From Thiosocius teredinicola (lineage in GTDB: Bacteria > Pseudomonadota > Gammaproteobacteria > Chromatiales > Chromatiaceae): 64,000 nt of DNA. The stretch covers positions 2,777,297-2,841,296 of the forward strand of contig NZ_CP019936.1 in the NCBI RefSeq assembly GCF_002009425.1. The letters are read 5' to 3'. A model generated the notes under the pieces. That model searched no databases, was not told the origin of the DNA, and was given only the letters and a program-made list of their open reading frames with translations. Of the stretch, positions 1-8,618 are shown in pieces. Numbering within the stretch: position 1 is the stretch's first letter; every line of letters starts with the position of its first letter. The translations under genes were made by a program, and so were the position numbers.

Positions 1-2
1 TG

Positions 3-455
3 ACCGCCGCCGGTGACATCTTCGACGAATCGATGGCGGTGTTCGACCGCACCTTTCGTATTACCGACGTGTTGCGTTACCTGTCGCTTGGTGTTGCCTT
101 TATCGGAGTACTGACGGCCCTGATGGCACTGCAGCTCGAGCGCAGAAAAGAATATGCGGTGGTGCGCGCGCTGGGACTGACCCGTCTCCAGCTCAGCGGT
201 CTGATCACCATCCAATCTGCGACGCTCGGCCTGATTGCCGCCCTGATGTCACTGCCGATCGGCATGTTGATGGCATGGGTGCTGACCGATTCGATACAGG
301 TCAACGCGTTTGGCTGGAGCATGCCGTTTCTGCTCGATCCCGCCCCGCTGGCCATTACTGTTGTACTGGGAATAGGCGCCGCGCTGATCGCCAGTATCTA
401 CCCGGCTTGGGAGGCCGGTAGCCAGCCACCTGCCGCGCAGCTGAGGGAAGACTGA
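3..455 (+). CDS. FtsX-family ABC transporter permease, C-terminal part
   Basis: The reading frame is already open at base 3, so the gene starts before the window. The visible part is the last ~150 residues of an FtsX/MacB-type permease. It has three hydrophobic segments separated by the typical cytoplasmic loop (ERRKEYAVVRALGLTRLQL) and ends in the usual 'YPAWEA...PAAQLRED' tail. Such permeases work with a LolD/MacB-type ATPase to move lipoproteins or lipophilic substrates across or out of the inner membrane; the ATPase should lie upstream, outside the window. The stop codon overlaps the start of the AttH-like lipoprotein gene by one base (TGATG), so the two are translationally coupled and probably act together. 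The family call is firm; the substrate is unknown. Confidence 0.85.
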   Translation, partial: TAAGDIFDESMAVFDRTFRITDVLRYLSLGVAFIGVLTALMALQLERRKEYAVVRALGLTRLQLSGLITIQSATLGLIAALMSLPIGMLMAWVLTDSIQVNAFGWSMPFLLDPAPLAITVVLGIGAALIASIYPAWEAGSQPPAAQLRED

Positions 456-1558
456 TGATGCGTTGGCACTACCTTGTACTGGTCGGCTTGCTGGCCGCCG
501 GCTGCGACCAATCCCCGCCAACGACGGCCGACACGACGGTATCGCTGGGGGAGCGCATGGCGACCGAGCCGGCTGCAGGATTCGAGCGCGCTATCGATGT
601 TCGCGCATTCCGTTTTCCGCAAGACCACGGTGCTCACCCGACATTCGCCACGGAGTGGTGGTACTTCACCGGCAATCTCAACAACCGCTTCGGCTATCAA
701 CTCACACTGTTTCGCATCGCGCTCGACGCAGGTCAGCCGACGGCCGATTCCGATTGGCGTACGCGCCAGATGTACATGGGACATCTCGCAGTCAGCGATA
801 TCGAGGATGGCCGACACTACAGCGCCGAACGGTTCGCGCGCGCTGCGGTGGGATTGGCCGGCGCAGAGGCCGAACCTTTTCGCGTCTGGCTGGGCCCCTG
901 GTCGATCCGCAGCAAGGGTGACGAGTTTTTTCCGTTGCACCTGGTAGCCGACAGCGACGGCTTCGCCATCGATCTGACTTTGGAAGCAGGTTCTAAACCG
1001 CTGGTACTACAGGGCGACCGGGGCTTGTCGCAAAAGAGTGCGACACCGGGCAATGCCTCTTACTACTACTCTTTCACACGCTTGCCTACGCAGGGCGAGA
1101 TCAGGATTGCCGATAAACGCCATCGGGTCAGCGGCAATTCCTGGTTCGACCGAGAATGGTCGAGTTCAGCGCTCGCTGCCGACCAACAAGGCTGGGATTG
1201 GTTCGCGTTGCAGCTCGATAACGGGCAAGACCTGATGTTCTATCAACTGCGCGACCTGCAAGGTGCGGCGCACCGTTTCAGTTCCGGGATTCTGGTCGAC
1301 CGGGACGGCAGCACGCAGCCGCTGACGTTGGACAATACCCGTCTGACGCCTGTGCGTTACTGGCAAACGGCCGATGGCACGCGTTACCCGGTTGAATGGC
1401 AACTGGTGAGCGACGCCCTCAATCTCGATCTGGTCGTGAAAGCGGCGTTCGACAATCAGGAGATGCCACTGACCGTGCGCTATTGGGAGGGTGCCGTAAC
1501 CGTCAGCGGTAGCCACCGGGGCGTTGGCTATCTCGAACTCAGCGGCTACGCCGATTGA
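455..1558 (+). CDS. AttH/CrtC-like lipocalin-type lipoprotein
   Basis: A 367-residue secreted protein. The N-terminus is a short hydrophobic stretch ending in a lipobox (LLAAGC), so it is probably lipidated and held at a membrane. The body contains features of the AttH / carotenoid 1,2-hydratase (CrtC-like) family: the 'FPQDHGAHPTFATEWWYFTGNL' region near residues 55-75 and 'SGNSWFDREWSSS' near residue 230. Despite the family name there is no carotenoid gene nearby, so a hydratase role is unlikely. Members next to an FtsX-type permease, as here, are usually taken to be the periplasmic partner of that ABC transporter. The start overlaps the permease stop by one base; a second ATG immediately follows (458) and is equally possible. 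Confidence 0.8.
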   Translation: MMRWHYLVLVGLLAAGCDQSPPTTADTTVSLGERMATEPAAGFERAIDVRAFRFPQDHGAHPTFATEWWYFTGNLNNRFGYQLTLFRIALDAGQPTADSDWRTRQMYMGHLAVSDIEDGRHYSAERFARAAVGLAGAEAEPFRVWLGPWSIRSKGDEFFPLHLVADSDGFAIDLTLEAGSKPLVLQGDRGLSQKSATPGNASYYYSFTRLPTQGEIRIADKRHRVSGNSWFDREWSSSALAADQQGWDWFALQLDNGQDLMFYQLRDLQGAAHRFSSGILVDRDGSTQPLTLDNTRLTPVRYWQTADGTRYPVEWQLVSDALNLDLVVKAAFDNQEMPLTVRYWEGAVTVSGSHRGVGYLELSGYAD

Positions 1559-1867
1559 TCAGGCACCGCACCTCGGCGTTGCAATTCGGCTTCGGTAGCG
1601 TGAGCAGGTTTCGCGGGCTACGCTTGTCGAAGGTCGGAATGATCCTACGTCGTTTGCCGATCTTCCCACCTTTTTGACCGGGCTCGCGGCGTACAACATC
1701 CGCAGTCATCGGCGGCTCACCACGGGGAACACCGGCGAGCCGGCCGTAGGGGGCGCCGTTCATCCGCCCAGGACTATTGCAGGATCGACAACCAGCCGAT
1801 GCGGCCGTGGTTCGCTGCCTATCGTTGCAACGCCCCACGGCCCGATCAAAAACATGGAGGGACCCAC
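1559..1867. other. Intergenic region before the peroxidase gene
   Basis: About 310 bases with no convincing gene on either strand. Short open frames cross it but show no recognisable protein features. It must contain the promoter of the peroxidase gene; I see no clear -35/-10 pair or operator. A good ribosome site (GGAGG at 1855-1859) sits just before the peroxidase start. Confidence 0.5.
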
Positions 1868-2851
1868 ATGCCACTGCAACACACACTGCCAACGACATTC
1901 GCCGCAGTCTTCATCCTGACTGCCGCAACAACAGCCTCGTTCGCCACATCGCCGGGCACACCCGACCGCGACCAGATCCCCTGGCCCGGCGGCAAACCGG
2001 CAACCGCCGAGATGATCGAGTTGGGTAAGGTTCTGTTTTTCGATCCCCGGCTGGTACCCAACGAGGGCCAGTCGTGCGCAAGCTGCCATGACCCCAACCA
2101 GGGCTGGAGCGACGGCGCGGCCTTCGGCGTGGATCACAAAGGCAAGCAGCAGAAACGCAACTCGCCCTCGATCGTGAATCTCGCCTATTCGCCGATCATC
2201 CACTGGGACGGCCGCACGGAAAGCCTCGAAAGCCAGGCATTCAAATCGATGGGCAAACGCGGCGTCGACACAACCTTTATCCCGAAGATCAGCAAGGTAC
2301 AGTGGTATCAGGAACAGTTCGCCAAGGTGTTTCCCGAATCAGGCATCACGCAGCAGAACATGGCTGCGGCCATCGCCGCCTTCGAACGCTCGCTGATCAG
2401 TGACAATGCCGCCTATGACCGCTATCTGCGCGGCGACAAGGCGGCGCTGAGCCCGTCCGCCGAACGAGGTTTGGCACTGTTCAGCGGCAAAGGCAACTGT
2501 ACCTTGTGCCACAACGGCCCAACCTTCTCAGACCACGCTTTCCACAACATCGGTGTCGCATCCAACGACCCCGGGCGTGGCGCAAAGGTGGATGACAAGG
2601 CGATGCAGGGGGCGTTCAAGACACCCGGCCTGCGCAATGTGCTGCTGACGGCGCCCTACATGCACGACGGATCGATCGGCACGCTCGAAGGTGTTATCGA
2701 GTTCTACAACCGTGGCGGCGACAGCACCGACAATCGCAGCGCGTTGATCAAACCGTTAGGACTGTCGCGCCAGGAAGTACTCGACCTGGTCGCCTTTATG
2801 GCTGCCCTGACCGACCCGGTTGTCGTCGAACCACCGACGATACCCTACTGA
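1868..2851 (+). CDS. Di-haem cytochrome c peroxidase (CCP/MauG family)
   Basis: A 327-residue periplasmic protein with a signal peptide (hydrophobic core at residues ~8-25, likely cleaved after SFA). Two haem-attachment motifs, CASCH (C70-H74) and CTLCH (C211-H215), mark the two domains of bacterial di-haem peroxidases, which reduce hydrogen peroxide with electrons from small cytochromes. The conserved 'FDPRL' after the first helix, 'NSPSIVNLAY', 'HWDGR' and 'KTPGLRNV...PYMHDG' all fit CCP. Length matches the family (320-350 residues). The ATG at 1868 has GGAGG eight bases upstream; an in-frame start 69 bases earlier would put extra residues before the signal peptide and is less likely. It is a single-gene unit convergent with the diguanylate cyclase. 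Confidence 0.93.
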   Translation: MPLQHTLPTTFAAVFILTAATTASFATSPGTPDRDQIPWPGGKPATAEMIELGKVLFFDPRLVPNEGQSCASCHDPNQGWSDGAAFGVDHKGKQQKRNSPSIVNLAYSPIIHWDGRTESLESQAFKSMGKRGVDTTFIPKISKVQWYQEQFAKVFPESGITQQNMAAAIAAFERSLISDNAAYDRYLRGDKAALSPSAERGLALFSGKGNCTLCHNGPTFSDHAFHNIGVASNDPGRGAKVDDKAMQGAFKTPGLRNVLLTAPYMHDGSIGTLEGVIEFYNRGGDSTDNRSALIKPLGLSRQEVLDLVAFMAALTDPVVVEPPTIPY

Positions 2852-2881
2852 CATCGCCGCCGCTTCGACGCCAATCGCCGC

Positions 2882-2909
2882 GCACGGTACTCTGCGCAGA
2901 GCACCGTGC
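2882..2909. terminator. Hairpin between convergent genes
   Basis: A nearly perfect 28-base inverted repeat, GCACGGT-A-CTCTG facing CAGAG-C-ACCGTGC, with one mismatch. It lies between the convergent peroxidase and diguanylate cyclase genes. Position and strength fit a bidirectional terminator, but no run of T follows on either strand, so it may be only an mRNA-stabilising hairpin. Confidence 0.5.
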
Positions 2910-2958
2910 CGCCATTGATTGGCGGCCGCAGGTGTTGCACAAGGATTCGCGCGGCCCG

Positions 2959-3900
2959 CTAATGGTCGTTGACGATGCAGTTGCGCCCACGTTGCTTGGC
3001 TTCGTACAGCCGACGGTCGACCGTCTCGATGAAGGCGACCGGATCGTCCTGGTGGGTCGGCACCAGACAGCCAACACCGAGACTGATCGTCAACAACTGG
3101 CCTGCCAGTGACCCCTCGTGGGGTATCTGCTCTTTGAAGATCAGATTGCGACAGCGTTCAGCCACCTTGGTCGCCGAACGTCCGTCGGTCTCGGGCAGGA
3201 TGAACACGAACTCTTCTCCGCCGTAACGCGCAAACACATCGCGCGAGCGCGTCGCGGCCGTATTAAGCACCGACGCGACCGTTTTCAGGCAGGTGTCTCC
3301 CTGTATGTGGCCATAGTGATCGTTGTACTGCTTGAAGAAATCGATATCCAGCAGGATCAGCGACAGCGGCCGCGCATTGCGCTTGGCATCGATCCACTCC
3401 GCCTCGAAGATCGAATCGAACATGCGACGGTTCGACACGCCGGTCAGGCCGTCCTTGAACGACAGCGATTCGAGTTCTCGCTGTAACTCGAGCAGCGTCT
3501 GTTCGGTTTTCTTGCGCTCGCTGATGTCGAACATAAAGCCGACCAGGGCCTCGACCTCTCCGGCCTCGTTGCGCACCACGTGCACCACGTCGCGAATCCA
3601 GACGTGCCCGCCGTCCTTGGTCAGTGCGCGATAATCGGCTTCGTGGTCGATACCGGCCTGCGACTGCGCGACGCAAAAGTTGACGACGCTTTCGCGGTCG
3701 TCGGTATGGATGCGCGCCGCCCAGTCTTCGACCGATGTCCAGCTGGCCGGCGTCCAGCCGAGCAATTCCTCGATCTGTGGACCGATGTAGGTGAAGCGCA
3801 TGCTTGCCCAATCGATCCGCCACGGGATCGCCTTGGTCGACTCGAGCAGGGTTTTATAGACGGCGTTATCGGAGTCGATGCAATTTTCATCGAGAGACAT
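2959..3900 (-). CDS. PAS-domain diguanylate cyclase (GGEEF)
   Basis: Makes cyclic di-GMP from GTP. The first ~130 residues form a PAS fold (class 3: 'FTYIGPQIEELLGW', then 'HTDDRESVV' and 'DGGHVWIRDVVHVVRNEAGEVEAL' in order), followed by the short 'DISERKKTE' linker helix and a GGDEF domain. The active-site loop reads GGEEF at about residues 226-230, so it should be catalytic. An RSRD motif five residues before it is the RxxD inhibitory I-site, so product feedback is expected. No membrane segment is present: it should be a cytoplasmic sensor. I chose the ATG at 3900; an in-frame start at 3939 lacks a better ribosome site. The gene follows the DRE-TIM lyase gene by 66 bases on the same strand and may share its transcript. 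Confidence 0.88.
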   Translation of the reverse strand: MSLDENCIDSDNAVYKTLLESTKAIPWRIDWASMRFTYIGPQIEELLGWTPASWTSVEDWAARIHTDDRESVVNFCVAQSQAGIDHEADYRALTKDGGHVWIRDVVHVVRNEAGEVEALVGFMFDISERKKTEQTLLELQRELESLSFKDGLTGVSNRRMFDSIFEAEWIDAKRNARPLSLILLDIDFFKQYNDHYGHIQGDTCLKTVASVLNTAATRSRDVFARYGGEEFVFILPETDGRSATKVAERCRNLIFKEQIPHEGSLAGQLLTISLGVGCLVPTHQDDPVAFIETVDRRLYEAKQRGRNCIVNDH

Positions 3901-3966
3901 GGTTGAACCTTGTTGTTGTTTATTGATACCCGGGTTCATGGTTCGGACGGCCGCGACACGGTGAGC

Positions 3967-5259
3967 TCAGCCTTGCGACGCCCGCTGATACAACGCCAGC
4001 AATTGTTCCGGTTCGTCGTAGACGATTCGTTTGCCGGCGCGCAGCTCGCGGCGCATCAAGCGGATCATCTGCTGCAGGACGGGTTCGGGGAAACTGTCGG
4101 CAGGCTTGCCCGTCACCTCGGCCAGGCGGCCGGCAATCACCTTTTCATCGCTGACCACCGGACAGATGCGGTAGCGGTAGGTGCCGCCGATCGCCTCGGG
4201 TACCAGGTCCATCGCCCGATCCGGCACCTGACGAAAGAAACTCAGCGGCAGACGGTAGGCATTGTGACCGAGGATCGGCAAATCGTCGGGCACGACCTCT
4301 TCCTCGTCGAGGATCTGCAGCCTGGTTGCCAGGGGCAGCAATTGGTCGAGCTGGTATTGCTGCATGTGCGGGTTACCGACACGCACCAGGTTGGCTATCA
4401 GCTCGCCGAGCGAGGCATGACCGATGATCGCAGCGCGTTTCGGCAACCCGCCCCAGGCGCCGTCGGCACCGTTGAGCAATGCCTCGATAACCGATGCGTT
4501 TTCGAAACCACCGCCGGCATGGATGTGCACCAGGATCTTGTGCGGTGCGGGCATCATCTGCCGGGCAATGGCCACGTAGGCGCCAACCTGTAGCGGCAGA
4601 TAGGTACCTCTGTCGTCCTCGATACTCACACCCTCGATCGCGAGACCATCGAGCATCCGCAACACCTGGCAAACGCGTTGCGGATTCTCGGCAAACGCAT
4701 CGCAGCCGTCGACGATGTTGATCAGGATGCGTGGTTTGCCGCCATCGTCGCCCTTGATGTGCTGGTTCAGCCAATCGACGCTTGCAGGAATGCTGCGCAG
4801 CAAGGTCGGCAGATCATACTGCCCTGCCATACCCGAATCGCTCAGATAGATCTCGTGCAGGGTGTTCGGCACGCCGTAGTCACGCATCTTGATCATCGAG
4901 CTCGACGGGGTAAAGCTGCCGTCTGCCGCGCTGATCCCGATATCGGTGAACACGAAGCAACCCGACATATCGATGTCGTGGTCGCGCAGGTACATCATGA
5001 AATCGTCGTCGACTTCCAGCTCGTCGGGCATCGAATAGTCGAGCGTACCCAACAGAATGTTGCGAAAACCGAAGTCGCGAAGCTTGGGCAGTATCGTGAG
5101 TTTCTCGTCGAGCGTCTGGCCGACACGCGCTCCGACCGGATTCTCACGTAACGAAAGATCGATGAAAAACGGCTCGATCGACCGCAGTTGGTTGAGCTTG
5201 GCGTCCACGTTGGCGAGTAAATCGCGGACACCATCCAACCCCTCTTGGCGCTGCTGCAT
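3967..5259 (-). CDS. DRE-TIM-type (HMG-CoA lyase/isopropylmalate synthase-like) protein
   Basis: A 430-residue cytoplasmic protein. Its middle reads like a TIM barrel of the HMGL-like metallolyase/aldolase superfamily: 'EPFFIDLSLRENPVGARVG' near the N-terminus, a strand with 'GVSIEDDRGTYLP', then 'KILVHIHAGGGFENASVIEALLNGAD', where the paired histidines resemble the metal-binding HxH of this fold. The last ~130 residues are a helical extension I do not recognise. The family members I know make or break C-C bonds next to a CoA-ester or keto acid; the substrate here is unknown. The ATG at 5259 has AAGGGA eight bases upstream; an earlier in-frame start would add 36 residues of non-homologous look. 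It probably leads a two-gene unit with the diguanylate cyclase. Confidence 0.65.
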   Translation of the reverse strand: MQQRQEGLDGVRDLLANVDAKLNQLRSIEPFFIDLSLRENPVGARVGQTLDEKLTILPKLRDFGFRNILLGTLDYSMPDELEVDDDFMMYLRDHDIDMSGCFVFTDIGISAADGSFTPSSSMIKMRDYGVPNTLHEIYLSDSGMAGQYDLPTLLRSIPASVDWLNQHIKGDDGGKPRILINIVDGCDAFAENPQRVCQVLRMLDGLAIEGVSIEDDRGTYLPLQVGAYVAIARQMMPAPHKILVHIHAGGGFENASVIEALLNGADGAWGGLPKRAAIIGHASLGELIANLVRVGNPHMQQYQLDQLLPLATRLQILDEEEVVPDDLPILGHNAYRLPLSFFRQVPDRAMDLVPEAIGGTYRYRICPVVSDEKVIAGRLAEVTGKPADSFPEPVLQQMIRLMRRELRAGKRIVYDEPEQLLALYQRASQG

Positions 5260-5469
5260 TGTTATCCCTTGTTGGTTGTTATTTGGATGCGGCGGCGAGA
5301 CGAAAAGCGGACCTGTTCCATGGCACTCGACCCGCCTACGGAATTTAAATCGGCCACACGAAAACAACCTTTAGGGCTGAACTGCTTGATGTCGGTTAAG
5401 TTACAGGCGTGTTACACGAGGGTGATACGCAGCGGGTGATTCTTGCAAAGCAAACGCCGCGTGCGTTTG

Positions 5470-5547
5470 CTAGCAACGCAATCGCTGACGCAGTTCTTCG
5501 ATAGGCAGCGGTCGATCCGGTCTTACACGGATACTGAATGATCGTTC
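5470..5547 (-). pseudogene. Stray 3' end of an APH/AAA kinase gene
   Basis: Read on the minus strand, these 26 codons (ending in TAG) encode a peptide matching the last residues of the kinase at 15985-17535: the shared core is FSI-x-VRPDRPLP-x-E-x-LRQ-x-L. By hand count 17 of 25 residues and 51 of 78 bases agree. Upstream of base 5547 the similarity stops after a few codons and an in-frame stop follows, so there is no gene left, only this 3' fragment. It has the same orientation as the intact gene and lies at the opposite edge of the accessory block. Confidence 0.7.
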
Positions 5548-5595
5548 CAGTGGTGATAGCGCAATCCTCCTTCATACTGATCGCGCCCACCGGAA

Positions 5596-6516
5596 CTAGC
5601 GATCATCAATTGTCTTCCAGTGAGAAAGGTCTCGCCCTAACAGTCCGGCAAGGCTATCGATTTCGCGGCTGAATTCTTCCAACAATTGGATACGAACTTG
5701 TTTCTGAACATCAGGCCGACCTGCCGAGTTCGTTATCAAGTTTCTTCTGATCCATTTTCTAGCCGCTGGCGGCGTCAATTTCATCGCGACTTTGTTCAGT
5801 ACGTTGTCACTAGACGCCAGCCGCGCCAACAGCCGCGACCTCGGCATTCCGGCGGCATTCAACCTGTACTGGGCTATCTCCCTCGCTTCAACGCCGAGAA
5901 AACCATGAATATCGTCCATTACCTGTTGGTTGTTCACTTTGAAATCATCGTACAAGACAAACATCAGATTTTGAGCGTCAAACGTATCTAGATACGTTTG
6001 CAGGAACTCCGAAACATGACCAAGCGACTTGTAATGCCAATGCCTGGCCCAATTGCTTCTCTTGCGAGATTCCTCCGCACGCAGCGCTTCGGCCAGAGGC
6101 AGATTCTCGTAGCCATCCCTAACATTATGCGTATATGACGAAATGACTCGTTCGATTGGATTGCGAATGACGATGACGATTTTCACGTCCGGCAGCGTTT
6201 TCTTGATCAACGCTGCAGGCTCATGAGCAGCACAATAAATAGGTGAGCCTTCCCCGATCGCTTTGTAGTTGCCCGAGGCTGCCTCCGCGAACAAATTCTT
6301 GTACTCACCCCAGTCCCAAACAGTCGTTTTGTTGAACCTCCCTTCGTCTCCCGGCCCTTCGAATTCCGGCTTCACGCCGGGAAACGCAAAGTAACGAGGC
6401 TCTTTAATGCGGCTGAAATACACTTCGGGATGAGACGCAAGATAGTCCGCAATCGTTGTGGTACCCGATTTCGAACACCCGGCAATAATGAAGTTCGGCA
6501 AACAATCACTGATCAT
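5596..6516 (-). CDS. PAPS-dependent sulfotransferase
   Basis: A 306-residue cytoplasmic sulfotransferase that should move sulfate from 3'-phosphoadenylyl sulfate to a sugar or lipid. The 5'-phosphosulfate loop (IIAGCSKSGTTTIADYL) lies at residues ~9-25 and the 3'-phosphate site (VIVIRNPIERVISSYTHN) near residue 110, followed by the helix 'EALRAEESRK'. This layout matches the Sulfotransfer_1/heparan-type family (about 280-320 residues). The ATG at 6516 starts just before the first strand; an in-frame start 57 bases earlier adds residues without family resemblance. It is the last gene of the minus-strand glycan block and is AT-richer than the core genes. The acceptor is unknown, presumably the glycan made by the neighbours. 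Confidence 0.85.
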   Translation of the reverse strand: MISDCLPNFIIAGCSKSGTTTIADYLASHPEVYFSRIKEPRYFAFPGVKPEFEGPGDEGRFNKTTVWDWGEYKNLFAEAASGNYKAIGEGSPIYCAAHEPAALIKKTLPDVKIVIVIRNPIERVISSYTHNVRDGYENLPLAEALRAEESRKRSNWARHWHYKSLGHVSEFLQTYLDTFDAQNLMFVLYDDFKVNNQQVMDDIHGFLGVEAREIAQYRLNAAGMPRSRLLARLASSDNVLNKVAMKLTPPAARKWIRRNLITNSAGRPDVQKQVRIQLLEEFSREIDSLAGLLGRDLSHWKTIDDR

Positions 6517-6813
6517 AAAAGACTCTGATAAATAACTCGGAATTACTGCGCCCGATACTCGGCGCGCATGCACAAGAAGTCGGGCTCATGAAACTACCAC
6601 TTGAGCTTGTCCGCTGAGTACAGCGATGCCCGCAGTACTCCGAGACCTCTGGCCCAGTGGTTCGGCCCTTGCCAACAATGCGAGCGGAGTTCTGGCCCGC
6701 CGATCTTCTGATCAAAAAAGCTTACCTGCATCCAATCTCCACCCAATCCATCCGGCCGCTGCTGCTTTGCGCATAGTGCGCTGTCGTGCGAGGTACCCGT
6801 AAGGGCTTGGCTT

Positions 6814-7647
6814 TTATCTCGACGTTAACGAGCGGATAACTATTCCAACAAAGGAGCTTAACAGCGGGACAAAGAACAAGTGCTTGTCGCGCCATGAGAA
6901 CTCCTTCATGTTCTTCTTGAGTACGTTGAATTTTATGAGCGACTTCGATAGCTTGCTTTGTCTGTCGAAGCAAGTGTTGGCATCATGAACTCGATAAGCA
7001 GAGACGGGGGTGTCGATGAACCCGAGCAAGTTTCTCGCAACCAATCTCAAGTAGAAATCTCTGTCCTCAACCTTAAGGTTCTCGTCGAACAAAAACTCTT
7101 CATGTAGCTCTTTCCTGGTCATGATTACGCTGCCTGTTACCGACCAGTTCTGAATGATCTGTCGCTTCAATCCGCTATCTGTCCGGTATTCGGACTTCCT
7201 CGCTGAATGCAAATCAACCAAACCACTAGAAAATATCACGTTGCCATCCATATCAATGACTTGACTGTCACCGAATACAGCCATCTTCTCTGGGTGAGCT
7301 TGAAGGTAGTCGTAGCGCGCTTGCAGGCTACCAGGTACGAGCTTGTCGTCACTCGCAAGCCCGACCAAATAGTCACCCTTCGTCAGGCCAATCAATTCAT
7401 TGATTGTTGCCGATACGCCTTTGTTCGGCCGGCTAACGTAAGTAACCGGTATCTGATCGCCATGTAGTTCAATCCATTCTTCAATTCGCGAAGCAGTTTG
7501 GTCGGTCGAACCGTCATCAATGATCACGATTTCTTTGTTCGGGTAGGACTGCAGTCGAACGCTCTCAAGTGTCTCGGTGACGAACTGCTCGTGGTTATAT
7601 GCGGGGATGCGAACACTTATCAGTGGTAGCGTAGAGGGAGTACCCAT
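6814..7647 (-). CDS. Family 2 glycosyltransferase
   Basis: An inverting GT-A glycosyltransferase of 277 residues, cytoplasmic or membrane-associated. Hallmarks: 'PLISVRIPAYNHEQFVTETLESVRLQSYPNKEIV' start, the nucleotide-binding 'IIDDGSTDQT' near residue 45, and the metal site 'GLASDDKLVPGSL' near residue 100. A last hydrophobic stretch (FVPLLSSFVGIVI) may touch the membrane. It should transfer one sugar of the surface glycan. The ATG at 7647 has AGGA seven bases upstream; a TTG 18 bases earlier is less likely. The genes on both sides are sulfotransferases transcribed the same way. Confidence 0.88.
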   Translation of the reverse strand: MGTPSTLPLISVRIPAYNHEQFVTETLESVRLQSYPNKEIVIIDDGSTDQTASRIEEWIELHGDQIPVTYVSRPNKGVSATINELIGLTKGDYLVGLASDDKLVPGSLQARYDYLQAHPEKMAVFGDSQVIDMDGNVIFSSGLVDLHSARKSEYRTDSGLKRQIIQNWSVTGSVIMTRKELHEEFLFDENLKVEDRDFYLRLVARNLLGFIDTPVSAYRVHDANTCFDRQSKLSKSLIKFNVLKKNMKEFSWRDKHLFFVPLLSSFVGIVIRSLTSR

Positions 7648-7775
7648 GACTATTCCTGAAGACAACTTAATGCTTGCGATTGAAGCTTCCGCAGAGTTGG
7701 AAGTCTGTGATCATTCGAAAAGGTGGGATCATTGTGCCATTCACGCCGAGATCAATGGTCTGAACTACCGCTCGC

Positions 7776-8618
7776 TTAAGCATGATCATTATTTCGGCGA
7801 GCTGCCGAAAATAATGGCGCGAACAAATCCGCCAAAAAAGACATATCGCGATCACTGAAATATAGCGTCTTAACTCGTCCGCGTTCGTAAGGTACTACGC
7901 CCGGTATGGTATTTAGATCCACGTCCAGCACCTTGTCGAAATCATGATCGTTCGCTATTCCATAGCGATTCAACAAAGGGAACAAAGCACGACCGGGGGT
8001 TTCACAGAACAGATCGTAATCCAACAGATTCTCAGCACCAACGGCATTGAAGAGCACGTAGTTTCTCACTGCCAGGATAAATGCCGTTTTTCGCGTAACG
8101 GAATCAAGTGTCGACAATGCCCAAGCAAACCGCTCCTTCAGGAAAGGATGGCTTGTCACCAGTTCCGCCAATTCAAGCACTGCCCCCTCATACCAGTCCT
8201 CTAGAAATTTGTTCTCCACGCATGACTGCAATATATGGTAAGGATCACGCCAAATCCCCCAGTGCCCAATCTTCGGGTACTTGGCCATGGACCATGGCAC
8301 GGCGAGATGATTGATATTTGTTATCAAGACATGGAGCCGACCTTCTACCAAGCCTTCTGTTGTAGTCGAGGTTTTCCAATGGTAAACCGTCTCTATGTAG
8401 TCGGTGTACAAGCGTCCATGCTCTAGTTCGGAGAAAAAATGCCGGTCTTCATCCGAGGCTGATTCGTCCGTCAGCAGCACGTTCATTTTGCGACGGATGC
8501 TGCCACTATTGAACACGCGCCAAAGAAGTTCCACCTGAGGATGCGTTGCGATCGCCTTGGAAATGGCACTTGTGCCGGAACGGTCGAAACCGGTAAGCAA
8601 GGCAACGTTAGTTTGCAT
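7776..8618 (-). CDS. Second sulfotransferase-like protein
   Basis: A 280-residue protein beginning with 'VALLTGFDRSGTSAISKAIATHP', the 5'-phosphosulfate loop of PAPS-dependent sulfotransferases (G-x-x-R-S-G-T-S at residues ~7-14), followed by a possible PAPS-contact strand around 'KIGHWGIWRDPYHILQSCVEN' near residue 135. It is clearly distinct from the other sulfotransferase of the block and may sulfate a different position or acceptor. The start is uncertain: ATG at 8618 (AAGG ten bases upstream) or at 8642; both overlap the end of the DegT-like gene, so translation is coupled to it. Confidence 0.72.
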   Translation of the reverse strand: MQTNVALLTGFDRSGTSAISKAIATHPQVELLWRVFNSGSIRRKMNVLLTDESASDEDRHFFSELEHGRLYTDYIETVYHWKTSTTTEGLVEGRLHVLITNINHLAVPWSMAKYPKIGHWGIWRDPYHILQSCVENKFLEDWYEGAVLELAELVTSHPFLKERFAWALSTLDSVTRKTAFILAVRNYVLFNAVGAENLLDYDLFCETPGRALFPLLNRYGIANDHDFDKVLDVDLNTIPGVVPYERGRVKTLYFSDRDMSFLADLFAPLFSAARRNNDHA

